DNA of 64,000 nt from Perognathus longimembris pacificus (lineage: Eukaryota; Chordata; Mammalia; Rodentia; Heteromyidae), in contig NC_063172.1 in NCBI RefSeq assembly GCF_023159225.1, forward strand, positions 62,244,828 to 62,308,827, in the 5' to 3' direction. The translations under genes were made by a program, and so were the position numbers. The notes under the pieces were generated by a model that was given only the letters and a program-made list of their open reading frames with translations, was not told where the DNA came from and searched no databases. This document shows, in pieces, positions 8,310 to 16,036 of the stretch. Positions within the stretch are counted from its first letter, which is position 1; the number at the start of each line of letters is the position of its first letter.

Positions 8310-10226
8310 ATGGGAAATGCTCAGGGGAAAACAATCGATTCCGAAGATCTTTACATTCCCCTTCAGGCTTTACTAAAGCAGCGTGGCCTTAAGGTTGGTA
8401 AGGCGACTGTTAAGAAGATTCTCACAGATATAGATCAACAGGCGCCATGGTTCGCGGTCTCTGGCGACTTGACTCTCCCCTGCTGGGACAAATTAGGCAG
8501 GGATTTAGACAGCGCTCAGGAAAAGGGTGAGATCTCTGGAGCAACGATGCCCTTATGGCGCATGGTACGCTCATGCCTAGAAGACGGACGCTCCACAGAC
8601 CTTATAAAGGAAGGTCAAAGGGCCCTTAGTAAGCACCAGGATAGTTTTTCGGAGTCCTCATCAGTAAAGGGGGAAGTGGTTAGGCCTAAGGAAAATAAAA
8701 ATAAAAGGATGAAAGAAAGAAAAGGGGGACCCCATAAGGGTCTGGAGGAGGGACTGCAGCCCTCAGAAAAATCCTCGAATGCACAAGCGGCGGGGACGAG
8801 ACAAGCAAAACAAAAGCAAGCCCAAAAGGGGCAAGGACAAGAACCAGTTGCCCCGTTGTATCCTTCTTTGGAGGAATTTAAGATTGACAACTCCTTCTCA
8901 GCTCTTAGCATAGAGGGCAGTGAATCAGAGAGCGAGGCTGAGAGTGGCCATACCTCGGGCAGCGAGCTGAGCCCAGAAGATGAAAAGGGCTTGGAGGAAG
9001 CCGCTGCTAGGTACAAGGAGGACAGATACGGACCCGGTTACCCCTTTGGGGTCAGGGCCCCCAGGCAAAAAACACCCTCTGCCCCCCCGCCTTATGCGGC
9101 GTGCGGGCGGAGTAACTTCATAAAGAGAAGCACGTGGTCTAGGTTGGCTGCGGCTTTTCCAGTCTTTGAGAACCTGGTAACAAAGGAAAGGATCTATGAG
9201 CCAGTCTCTTATAAACAACTAAGGGATCTAATGGAGGCAGTGCGCACATATGGGGTAACAGCCAATTATACCACCGCCTTATTGCGGCGACTCACGATTA
9301 ATGCCTTGACGCCCACGGATTGGTTTGAGGTTGCGCGCACATGCCTTAGTCACGGGCAGTTCCTTGACTTTAGGTCCCTTGTTCAGGATAAGGCACAAAC
9401 ACAATTCAGAAAGAATCTCCAAGAAGGGAGAGCCGAATGGTCAGTGGACATGCTTCTAGGACAGGGAGAGTATTCAGTGGAACAGACCAACTACCCCTTT
9501 GAAGTCTATGCCCAGATAAATGAGATATTTTACAAGGCTTGGCGGGCCTTGCCAAACAAGGGAGAGGTGGCTGGTAACCTTACAAAGGTAATTCAGGCAC
9601 CCAATGAACCATTTTCAGACTTTGTGGCACGCATGCTTGAGAAGGCGGAGCGTGTACTTGGAAGCTTGGAGGTAGCCATGCCCCTTGTGCAACAATTAAT
9701 CTATGAGCAGAGTACCAAAGAATGTCAAAGAGCAATAACCCCTGTAAAGGGAAAGAGCCTTGAGGCATGGGTAAGAGCTTGCCGAGAGGTGGGAGGCCCA
9801 TTGACAAATGCAGGCTTGGCGGCGGCCGTGCTTTCTGCCGCTCGCATGGCTAGGGACAATAAACAGAGGGGCTGCTTTAAGTGTGGCCAATTAGGACACT
9901 TTAAGCGGCAATGCCCGAAAATTAACGAGACCCCGGCTAATTCAACGGGAGGGCAGCGACAACCAGGTCTGTGCCCCCGATGTAAAAAGGGAAAGCATTG
10001 GGCCAATGAATGCAGGTCAGTGAAGGACATTAATGGACATCCAATCCCCCAAGCTGTACAGTTAGAGTCAAAAAACGGGAGAGGGGGCCCTCGTCCCCAG
10101 GGCCCGCAAATCTATGGGGCACTTCAAACGTCGGTACCAGCCCCCCACCTACAGCCACCCAGGCTCGAAGGGCAACTTCAGGCTCCGCAGGGCTGGACCT
10201 CTGTGCCGCCACCGGAACAGTATTAA
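8310..10226 (+). CDS. gag: Gag polyprotein of the provirus, intact (638 aa)
   Basis: Structural polyprotein that assembles the particle. ATG at 8310 sits in a strong context (GCGCCATGG). The protein begins Met-Gly-Asn, so Gly2 is a likely myristoylation site for membrane targeting. The N-terminal matrix region contains the 'APWF' and 'W..LGRDL' pattern of betaretroviral matrix proteins. A long acidic and Lys-rich linker follows. PSAPPPY at residues 256-262 overlaps two late-budding motifs, PSAP for TSG101 and PPPY for NEDD4-type ligases. Capsid follows from about residue 270, with the major homology region at about 429-451. Nucleocapsid has two CCHC knuckles, at 522-535 and 555-568. The C-terminus is Pro-rich. 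Length and domain order match betaretroviral Gag. The frame is open throughout, and its 3' end overlaps the dUTPase frame. Confidence 0.95.
   Translation: MGNAQGKTIDSEDLYIPLQALLKQRGLKVGKATVKKILTDIDQQAPWFAVSGDLTLPCWDKLGRDLDSAQEKGEISGATMPLWRMVRSCLEDGRSTDLIKEGQRALSKHQDSFSESSSVKGEVVRPKENKNKRMKERKGGPHKGLEEGLQPSEKSSNAQAAGTRQAKQKQAQKGQGQEPVAPLYPSLEEFKIDNSFSALSIEGSESESEAESGHTSGSELSPEDEKGLEEAAARYKEDRYGPGYPFGVRAPRQKTPSAPPPYAACGRSNFIKRSTWSRLAAAFPVFENLVTKERIYEPVSYKQLRDLMEAVRTYGVTANYTTALLRRLTINALTPTDWFEVARTCLSHGQFLDFRSLVQDKAQTQFRKNLQEGRAEWSVDMLLGQGEYSVEQTNYPFEVYAQINEIFYKAWRALPNKGEVAGNLTKVIQAPNEPFSDFVARMLEKAERVLGSLEVAMPLVQQLIYEQSTKECQRAITPVKGKSLEAWVRACREVGGPLTNAGLAAAVLSAARMARDNKQRGCFKCGQLGHFKRQCPKINETPANSTGGQRQPGLCPRCKKGKHWANECRSVKDINGHPIPQAVQLESKNGRGGPRPQGPQIYGALQTSVPAPHLQPPRLEGQLQAPQGWTSVPPPEQY
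10070..10119 (+). promoter_or_regulatory. gag-pro -1 frameshift signal with predicted pseudoknot
   Basis: The heptamer A AAA AAC occupies 10070-10076 in the correct phase for gag (codons AAA at 10071 and AAC at 10074). After an 8-nt spacer, GGGCCCT (10085-10091) can pair with AGGGCCC (10099-10105). The loop CCCC (10095-10098) can pair with GGGG (10116-10119), giving an H-type pseudoknot. The -1 frame reached is the pro frame and stays open. MMTV uses the same heptamer at its gag-pro junction. Confidence 0.88.
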
Positions 10227-10993
10227 CTCCGGCAATGGGCATACAGGTCATAGATTCTGATATGACAGGACCCCTTGAAAAGGACACAGTGGGCTTAGTT
10301 CTTGGCCGTTCCTCTTCAACCATGAGGGGGCTAGTTGTCCTCCCAGGGGTCATCAACCCAGATAGTGAAGGAACTATAAAGATCCTTTGTCATGCCCCCC
10401 ATGGAGTCATTTCCATAGCTCCAGGAGATCGGATTGCCCAGCTCCTGTTACTGCCTTCGAGGCATGACAGCTTTCCCACAAAGGGTATTGAGAGGAATAA
10501 TGCAGACCTTGGATCCACTGGGGTGGAAATTGCATGTTTGTCTATGGAACTAGACAAAAGGCCAATATTAACACTAGAAATAGAGGGAAGGAATTTCTCT
10601 GGACTGGTGGATACAGGCGCAGATCGGAGCATAATCCGGAAGGATGAATGGCCAAGGCGGTGGCCTATACAAAAATCCTCACAGACACTACAGGGACTAG
10701 GGTACGCTAGTTCTCCGGAGCTCAGTGCGAGGGAACTAGTCTGGAGGACTGAGGAAGGCCAAAAGGGCAAAGTTGTACCGTTTGTCATTAAAGTCCCGAT
10801 AAATTTATGGGGAAGGGATGTCCAACAACAGTTAGATTTGAGATTAACCAATGAGTATTCAGAAGCTAGCAAGAGGATGATGCAACATCAAGGGTTTGTC
10901 CCATCGCTAGGGTTGGGCAAACACTTACAGGGCAAGCCTGAACCCTTACAACCATCCAGTAAAAGGAACAGACAAGGCTTGGGTTTTTCCTAG
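10076..10993 (+). CDS. pro: Pro frame: dUTPase, aspartic protease and G-patch (about 305 codons, via -1 shift)
   Basis: Made as a Gag-Pro fusion after the frameshift at 10070-10076, so the in-frame ATG at 10235 is not the true start. dUTPase motif 1 (AGLDL, 10187-10201) lies upstream of that ATG and overlaps the end of gag. Motif 2 (GRSS), motif 3 (GVINPDSEG), motif 4 (PGDRIAQL) and a motif 5-like LGSTG follow. dUTPase removes dUTP during reverse transcription in non-dividing cells. Protease has the catalytic DTGA at 10610-10621 with the flanking hydrophobic pattern LV-DTGA-RSII. It cleaves the Gag and Pol precursors. The last third is a G-patch, with spaced Gly residues in GFVPSLGLGKHLQG and a final GLGFS, which is typical of betaretroviruses. 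The frame ends at TAG 10991-10993 with no internal stop. The Pol frame follows through a second -1 shift. Confidence 0.93.
   Translation, partial: RERGPSSPGPANLWGTSNVGTSPPPTATQARRATSGSAGLDLCAATGTVLTPAMGIQVIDSDMTGPLEKDTVGLVLGRSSSTMRGLVVLPGVINPDSEGTIKILCHAPHGVISIAPGDRIAQLLLLPSRHDSFPTKGIERNNADLGSTGVEIACLSMELDKRPILTLEIEGRNFSGLVDTGADRSIIRKDEWPRRWPIQKSSQTLQGLGYASSPELSARELVWRTEEGQKGKVVPFVIKVPINLWGRDVQQQLDLRLTNEYSEASKRMMQHQGFVPSLGLGKHLQGKPEPLQPSSKRNRQGLGFS
10981..10987 (+). promoter_or_regulatory. pro-pol -1 frameshift heptamer
   Basis: G GGT TTT in the pro phase (codons GGT at 10982 and TTT at 10985), only one codon before the pro stop. The -1 frame continues unbroken into pol. No strong downstream stem was obvious. 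A short imperfect hairpin lies about 11024-11042. Confidence 0.8.
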
Positions 10994-13722
10994 GGGTCTC
11001 TGAAAATAAGGCTTCTACACCCGGCCAGGTGCCCATACCTTGGAAAACGGAAAAGGCGGTATGGGTCCCTCAGTGGCCCCTTTCTCAGGAAAAGTTAGAA
11101 GCCGCTCAAACACTGATAAAAGAACAATTACGGTTAGGACATATTGAACCCTCTGTCTCACCCTGGAACACTCCAATTTTTGTAATCAAAAAGGCTTCCG
11201 GAAAATGGAGGCTGCTACATGACCTGCGTGCCGTAAATGCCCAAATGCAGGTCATGGGAGCCATCCAGAGAGGACTCCCCTTGCTCTCAGCGCTGCCCCG
11301 CAATTGGCCAGTCATTACCTTAGACATCAAGGACTGCTTTTTCTCGATACCTTTATGTGAAGAGGACAGGGAACGATTCGCCTTCACTCTGCCGTCGGCA
11401 AACCACGAGCGACCCGATGCGCGCTTCCAATGGAAGGTCTTGCCACAGGGCATGGCTAACAGACCCACCATGTGTCAGTTATTTGTTGATTCGGCCTTGA
11501 TTCCAGTGAGGGAAAGATTCCCAGGAGTAAAAGTTATTCACTACATGGATGACATTTTGTTGACCGCCCCCTGTCTGGAGACGCTCTATACAGTGTATAA
11601 GGAAATCACATTCTTGTTAACAGCCAAGGGCCTGACTATTGCCCCTGAAAAGGTTCAGCAATCAAATATGATAGAGTTTTTGGGGTCAGTCATAAGCCCG
11701 GAAACCATTAGGCCACAAAAAATCTCTTTTCGGACCTCACATTTGAAAACTCTTAATGATTTTCAGCAACTAATGGGGGACATTAACTGGATAAGGGGAT
11801 TCCTGAACATCCCTAGGTCAGAATTATTGCCTTTATTCTCTATACTTGAGGGAAACCCAGAAGTTACTTCCCCTCGGGCCTTGACACCCTCTGCGTTACG
11901 GTCCTTGCACAAGGTCGAGGAAGCAATGGCCGGAGCGCAGCTGCGGCGGTATGATCCCGCGGCTCCAATTATCTTATGCATTCTAAAAACAAAAAACTAC
12001 CCTACAGGAGTGATATGGCAGGATGGCCCTCTATGGTGGCTTCATGGCAGTTCTGTTGGCGCTAGGACGATTCAATATTTCCCAGAGCTGGTAGCTTCCC
12101 AGGCACTTTTAGGACTCAAATACTGTCTGATGCATTTTGCTAAAGTCCCAGACAAGCTAATTATACCCTATACCCGTGAACAGGTAGAAACCTTAGCGGC
12201 TACAGTGGATGTGTGGGCCGTGCTTGTTTGCTCCTACTCCAAGGTAATTGATAACCATTACCCCAAGCATCCTTTGCTTGCTATCATAGAAAAGAATTTG
12301 GTCTATTTCCCAGTGTTAACACAAAAGGACCCTTTACCAGGAGCGCTAACTGTATTCACGGATGGCTCTAAATCAGGGCAAGGAGCATATGTGGTACAGG
12401 GCAAAACACCAGTAATTCTAACCTTCCGCCCGGATGTTCCACAAGTGGTGGAGTGCTTGACAGTTCTGGAAGTGTTTAAAACCTTCCCAGAGCCCTTTAA
12501 TTTATATTCAGACTCGCAGTATGTGGTCAATGCTGTAGCCTCTCTCGAAGTCGCAGCATCTATAAAACAGAGTAGTATGGTCTCTAATGTCCTCTTACAG
12601 ATTCAAGATGCCATTTTGCAGCGTAGTCATCCCTTCTTCATTGGTCACGTGCGTGCACATTCTCTGCTACCAGGACCAATGGCGCAGGCCAATGACCTGG
12701 TTGACTGTGCAACACGACTTATGGCCTGCCTTGCAGAAGACCCTGTTACACAGGCCCAGAAATTTCATAATCTGTATCATGTCCCGGCAAACACTTTGAG
12801 ACAAAAATTTCATATCTCCAGAAAAAGGGCCAGGGAGATAGTCAGAGCCTGTCAGTCTTGTGTCACCTTTCTCCCTCTCCCACATGTCGGGGTGAATCCC
12901 AGGGGCCTAAAAGCTAATGCCCTTTGGCAAATGGATGTTACCCATTTACCAGAATTTGGAAAAATCAAATATGTCCATGTGTCGGTAGACACCTTCTCAG
13001 GCATAATCCATGCCACTGCGTTAGCAGGGGAAAAGGTTACTCACGTAAAAACCCATTGCCTCGAGGCTTGGGCAGCATGGGGTAAACCACAGAGAATAAA
13101 AACAGACAATGGGCCGGCTTATGCCTCAAACGGATTTCGCGCCTTTTGCGCACAAATGCAAGTGGCCCATACCACAGGACTGCCTTACAACCCCCAAGGA
13201 CAGGGGATTGTAGAGAGAGCCAATAGGAGCCTAAAAGAATTAATACAAAAACAAAAAGGGGGAATAGCCGAGACGGCAACCCCCAGAGAGAGACTCTCTC
13301 TTGCGCTCTTTACCTTAAACTTTTTAAATTTGAATGATGCCGGTGAGTCAGCATCCGATAGGCATATGTTACAAAAGGCCCAGGACAAAACAGATGTGGT
13401 CATGTGGAAGGAGGTCCTGGATAACAAATGGTATGGACCGGATCCGGTTATAACGAGATCCAGGGGAGCTGTTTGTGTTTTTCCTCAGGGCCAAGAGGTC
13501 CCACACTGGATTCCAGCTCGATTGACGAGACCAGTAAAGGCGCTTGACCAGAAGGCGTATGATGATGAGAGAGATCCTGGAGATGATGATTGCGGGAGCG
13601 ACCCGTCAAATCAATCCCTCACCAACCTGTCGCAAGAGGCAGTGGGTGTCCCTGCTGCTGGCGGTGATGATCATGCCTGTTTCTGTCACTACAAAGGAAA
13701 CGGTGCTTTGGGCTGTAGCTAG
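10987..13722 (+). CDS. pol: Pol frame: reverse transcriptase, RNase H and integrase, intact (about 911 codons)
   Basis: Made as Gag-Pro-Pol after the second frameshift. A GTG at 11029 is not an initiation codon. Reverse transcriptase shows LPQGMANRP and the catalytic YMDD at 11542-11553. RNase H shows FTDGS with Asp at 12361, an acidic Glu in the ECLTVLEVF segment, YSDSQ, and a late Asp in ANDLVD. Integrase shows the HHCC finger (His 12766 and 12778, Cys 12850 and 12859) and a DD35E core: Asp 12934, Asp 13105 and Glu 13213 with exactly 35 residues between the last two. The C-terminal part keeps a WYGPDPV segment and a basic tail. All catalytic residues looked for are present and no stop interrupts the frame. 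The last 164 nt overlap env in another frame. Confidence 0.95.
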   Translation, partial: FLGVSENKASTPGQVPIPWKTEKAVWVPQWPLSQEKLEAAQTLIKEQLRLGHIEPSVSPWNTPIFVIKKASGKWRLLHDLRAVNAQMQVMGAIQRGLPLLSALPRNWPVITLDIKDCFFSIPLCEEDRERFAFTLPSANHERPDARFQWKVLPQGMANRPTMCQLFVDSALIPVRERFPGVKVIHYMDDILLTAPCLETLYTVYKEITFLLTAKGLTIAPEKVQQSNMIEFLGSVISPETIRPQKISFRTSHLKTLNDFQQLMGDINWIRGFLNIPRSELLPLFSILEGNPEVTSPRALTPSALRSLHKVEEAMAGAQLRRYDPAAPIILCILKTKNYPTGVIWQDGPLWWLHGSSVGARTIQYFPELVASQALLGLKYCLMHFAKVPDKLIIPYTREQVETLAATVDVWAVLVCSYSKVIDNHYPKHPLLAIIEKNLVYFPVLTQKDPLPGALTVFTDGSKSGQGAYVVQGKTPVILTFRPDVPQVVECLTVLEVFKTFPEPFNLYSDSQYVVNAVASLEVAASIKQSSMVSNVLLQIQDAILQRSHPFFIGHVRAHSLLPGPMAQANDLVDCATRLMACLAEDPVTQAQKFHNLYHVPANTLRQKFHISRKRAREIVRACQSCVTFLPLPHVGVNPRGLKANALWQMDVTHLPEFGKIKYVHVSVDTFSGIIHATALAGEKVTHVKTHCLEAWAAWGKPQRIKTDNGPAYASNGFRAFCAQMQVAHTTGLPYNPQGQGIVERANRSLKELIQKQKGGIAETATPRERLSLALFTLNFLNLNDAGESASDRHMLQKAQDKTDVVMWKEVLDNKWYGPDPVITRSRGAVCVFPQGQEVPHWIPARLTRPVKALDQKAYDDERDPGDDDCGSDPSNQSLTNLSQEAVGVPAAGGDDHACFCHYKGNGALGCS
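13471..13488 (+). other. Candidate env splice acceptor
   Basis: A pyrimidine-rich run ending TTTTCCTCAG|G, with AG at 13487-13488. This is about 70 nt before the first env ATG, inside pol. With the leader donor it would give a spliced env mRNA. Confidence 0.7.
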
Positions 13723-15358
13723 AGCTTGGCCTGTCCCTTTGCCAATACATGCCAGTTCCCCCTTTCTTCCCACTTTATTCTCCTCGACGTGTGCCATGGA
13801 AGTGCCCTGTTTATCCCCTAAAGAATTTACCACAGTGAGGTTCAGTCATACCAGCATAAAGCTTAAGGGGACCTTTTGCTTTTCGTTTGCGGGAAATAAT
13901 TCCTGCATTAAATTGAAGAGAAAAACATTGACCTATGTAGAAAGTAGTAACCCTTTTCTCAACACAAACCCCTTACAGTTAATTACGGCACTAAATAAAT
14001 TAAAAGGGAGCACTGATCAATCTATGACCCCAAGTAACCAGACTTTGATTCTAGTAGAGGCCTTGGTACCATTGACTCCTCGAAATTTAAATTTGAGTGG
14101 TGCTACCCAGTTTAGAGGATCCCCCTATTGCCGTGCCTCTCCTGCCTTCCCTCCGTCCTTTATTCAGTGCCAAGATAAAACTTGGGAGGAAAAGCAAATA
14201 ATCCCAGGCTTCTCCCTTTCCCCAGCATTGAGTAGACAGATAATAGAGCCAGAATTTGAAAATAACACAGTGACCGATAGGTGGCCTTGGTTCCAATGGC
14301 TTATAGCAAATGAGGCCGGGGTATCGTCAGATATCTCCGCAATCACAAAATTACGGAGTGTCCGCATCTCCAGGCGGCGGGCTTCTGGAATGAATCTATA
14401 CCAACTAGGAAAACCCATAAAATTTGCCAATGCCAGCCTACATGAGTTTGTAGGGAGTAATGCCACTGTAAGAGCCGCCCCTGTTTGCTTGCAGCCCCCT
14501 CATATGTTCCTGCTGACTTCTAATGTCTCCAGTGATGAGATCAACTGTGCAATGGGGGAATGCTGGATCTCTAACTGTTGGAATGGCTCACAGTCCACTG
14601 CTGTAATTGTGAAAGTACCCACCTTCGTACCTATCCCAGTAAAATTAGACCCAGATAACTTCCCACTGATAACGTTACTTAGAGAGAAAAGAGACTTTGG
14701 AATAACCGCAGCCATAGTAACGGCTGTTGCCATCAGTGCAGGAGCGGCTGTTGCCGCCGGGGTGGCCATGGCCAATCAGGTCCAAACCGCTGAGACGGTC
14801 AATCAGGTGGTAGCCCAGACAGCACAGATTTTGGAAACAGAAGCAAAAATAAATTCCCACCTGGCATCTGGGATCCTTGCAGTTAACCAAAGAGTGGATT
14901 TAATGCAGGTTCAGCTTGATGAGTTAACTGAGCTAGTTCAAATTGGCTGTATTTCATCCTACAAACATATCTGCATTACCCCCCTGCGCTTCAATGCCTC
15001 CCGGAATGAATCAAAACTGTTAAGCCAATATTTGTCAGGAGAGTGGGGAAGGGAGGCTGAGGACCTGGTGCGGGAACAGCTCCTGAGAATAGCAGTGCTA
15101 AATGGAACGCAGGTTCATCCCATTACCCTGGGGCAGTTTACGAGTTGGATAACTACCGCTCTCTCCTACTTTAAAGAATGGGTGGGAGTGGGGATATTTT
15201 TGCTGCTCTGTGTTGGGGGCAGCGTGGTTTGTCTCTGGTTGGTCTGCCGCCTACGAGCTCAAACGCGCAGGGATAAGGTCTTGATCACACAAGCATTAGC
15301 CGCTTTGGAATGTGGCGGTTCCCCCCAAATATGGCTCGCGGCCCTGAAAAGGGAATGA
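13559..15358 (+). CDS. env: Env glycoprotein, intact (599 aa)
   Basis: Mediates receptor binding and membrane fusion. The first ATG in frame is at 13559; the open frame extends to a TTG at 13544 that is unlikely to start translation. A hydrophobic signal segment lies at about residues 29-45, after a basic stretch. A furin-type site Arg-Glu-Lys-Arg (14681-14692) separates SU (about 378 aa) from TM (about 221 aa). The fusion peptide follows directly and is Ala/Gly/Val-rich. TM has a CX7C loop (Cys 14948 and 14972) and no CX6CC, as in betaretroviral Envs. One membrane span starts at about 15179, followed by a cytoplasmic tail of about 37 residues rich in basic amino acids. Eleven N-X-S/T sites are visible. 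The frame overlaps pol by 164 nt. No stop or frameshift was seen. Receptor and tropism cannot be inferred. Confidence 0.93.
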   Translation: MMMREILEMMIAGATRQINPSPTCRKRQWVSLLLAVMIMPVSVTTKETVLWAVARAWPVPLPIHASSPFLPTLFSSTCAMEVPCLSPKEFTTVRFSHTSIKLKGTFCFSFAGNNSCIKLKRKTLTYVESSNPFLNTNPLQLITALNKLKGSTDQSMTPSNQTLILVEALVPLTPRNLNLSGATQFRGSPYCRASPAFPPSFIQCQDKTWEEKQIIPGFSLSPALSRQIIEPEFENNTVTDRWPWFQWLIANEAGVSSDISAITKLRSVRISRRRASGMNLYQLGKPIKFANASLHEFVGSNATVRAAPVCLQPPHMFLLTSNVSSDEINCAMGECWISNCWNGSQSTAVIVKVPTFVPIPVKLDPDNFPLITLLREKRDFGITAAIVTAVAISAGAAVAAGVAMANQVQTAETVNQVVAQTAQILETEAKINSHLASGILAVNQRVDLMQVQLDELTELVQIGCISSYKHICITPLRFNASRNESKLLSQYLSGEWGREAEDLVREQLLRIAVLNGTQVHPITLGQFTSWITTALSYFKEWVGVGIFLLLCVGGSVVCLWLVCRLRAQTRRDKVLITQALAALECGGSPQIWLAALKRE

Positions 15359-15657
15359 GCTCCCTGGTTGCACGGCCCTTGCACCCCTGGGGTTACAAGA
15401 CCCCATTGCACCCGGGATGGGCGTGCCTCCAAGAGAAGCAGGGTGCCGGGCAATAGCACCGCACTTGGGAGTTCTATGACAATAAGCCCCAAGAAGAGCA
15501 AGTCTGATTGCACGTGGGTAGATACCCTAGACCCCACCTCTGGAAAAAAGGTATCGGACGGGTCTGGCGTTCGATGAATGGATAACACTCATGGGATAGC
15601 CAGTACAATGCTCCAAAACTAGCACACAGAGATCAGACCTCTACTCTTACCTGCACG
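15359..15657 (+). other. Untranslated region between env and the polypurine tract
   Basis: About 300 bp without a convincing ORF; the one open stretch (15368-15577) has no ATG until 15476. In simple betaretroviruses this position can hold a constitutive RNA transport element, and this virus shows no obvious Rec or Rem-like export protein. I saw no recognisable copy of the known element. Confidence 0.5.
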
Positions 15658-15674
15658 AAAACAAAAAGGGGGAA
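15658..15674 (+). other. Polypurine tract
   Basis: AAAACAAAAAGGGGGAA, followed by one C and then the 3' LTR TG at 15676. Purine-only except for one C. It primes plus-strand DNA synthesis. Confidence 0.9.
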
Positions 15675-15675
15675 C

Positions 15676-16030
15676 TGCGGGAAGCCGGCAGCGGCGCCAT
15701 TACAGGATGGCGCCTGCTTCCTGGCAGCCCTAACAATAAACAATTTCCTAGACGGCAATGCTTAGTGGACTTTCGCGCCCAAACCCCGCGCACGCGCAAG
15801 CGAGCTCTAGTCCCAGCCAATCCCGAAGCGGTTGCTAGTAACAACCAGCCACAGACCAATCAGGGAGCGACCCTTGCTCCCCCAAGCGTATTTAAGCAGG
15901 CGTTTTTTGGCCCGCGGCGCCCCTCGCTCCAACCCCCCTTCAACCGAGCAGCTCTTCAATAAAGTGCGATTGAGAAGGATCCTCGTGTGGTGGTCGTCTT
16001 TCTTGCTGGACGAGGTAGCCGCCCGCCGCA
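15676..16030 (+). repeat. 3' LTR (355 bp)
   Basis: Same length and, as far as I can read, the same sequence as the 5' LTR (offset 8,013). TATTTAA is at 15889-15895 and AATAAA at 15958-15963. It ends CCGCCGCA, directly followed by CATGAC. Confidence 0.97.
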
Positions 16031-16036
16031 CATGAC
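16031..16036. repeat. Provirus target-site duplication, right
   Basis: CATGAC, matching 7657-7662. The host SINE continues beyond it. Confidence 0.95.

Larger units (their letters stand above)
7663..16030 (+). mobile_element. Complete betaretrovirus-like endogenous provirus, open in gag, pro, pol and env
   Basis: An 8,368-bp provirus with this order: LTR, tRNA-Phe primer site, gag, pro with dUTPase, pol, env, polypurine tract, LTR. The LTRs are each 355 bp and look identical, and a 6-bp target duplication flanks them. Gag and pro, and pro and pol, are linked by two successive -1 shifts, as in betaretroviruses. Supporting betaretroviral traits are the dUTPase fused ahead of protease, a G-patch after it, YMDD in reverse transcriptase, two Gag zinc knuckles and an Env lacking the gammaretroviral CX6CC. 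The primer site and the LTR start resemble rodent IAP elements, so it may belong to an IAP-related clade that has kept env. No inactivating stop or frameshift was found. It runs opposite to ASPH, about 1.5 kb upstream of its start codon. Expression and activity cannot be judged from sequence. Confidence 0.97.

Noticed and set aside
11029..11031. GTG as start of pol
   Set aside because: Pol is reached by frameshifting from pro. The frame is open further upstream, and GTG is not a usual start in mammals.
13544..13546. TTG as start of env
   Set aside because: The first ATG in frame is at 13559 and fits a spliced mRNA with the acceptor at 13488.
15368..15577. Possible accessory gene after env
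   Set aside because: There is no ATG before 15476, the remaining frame has only 33 codons, and it has no recognisable motif.
7663..16030. Gammaretrovirus assignment
   Set aside because: Two -1 frameshifts, a dUTPase in pro, a G-patch, two zinc knuckles and absence of CX6CC all argue against it.
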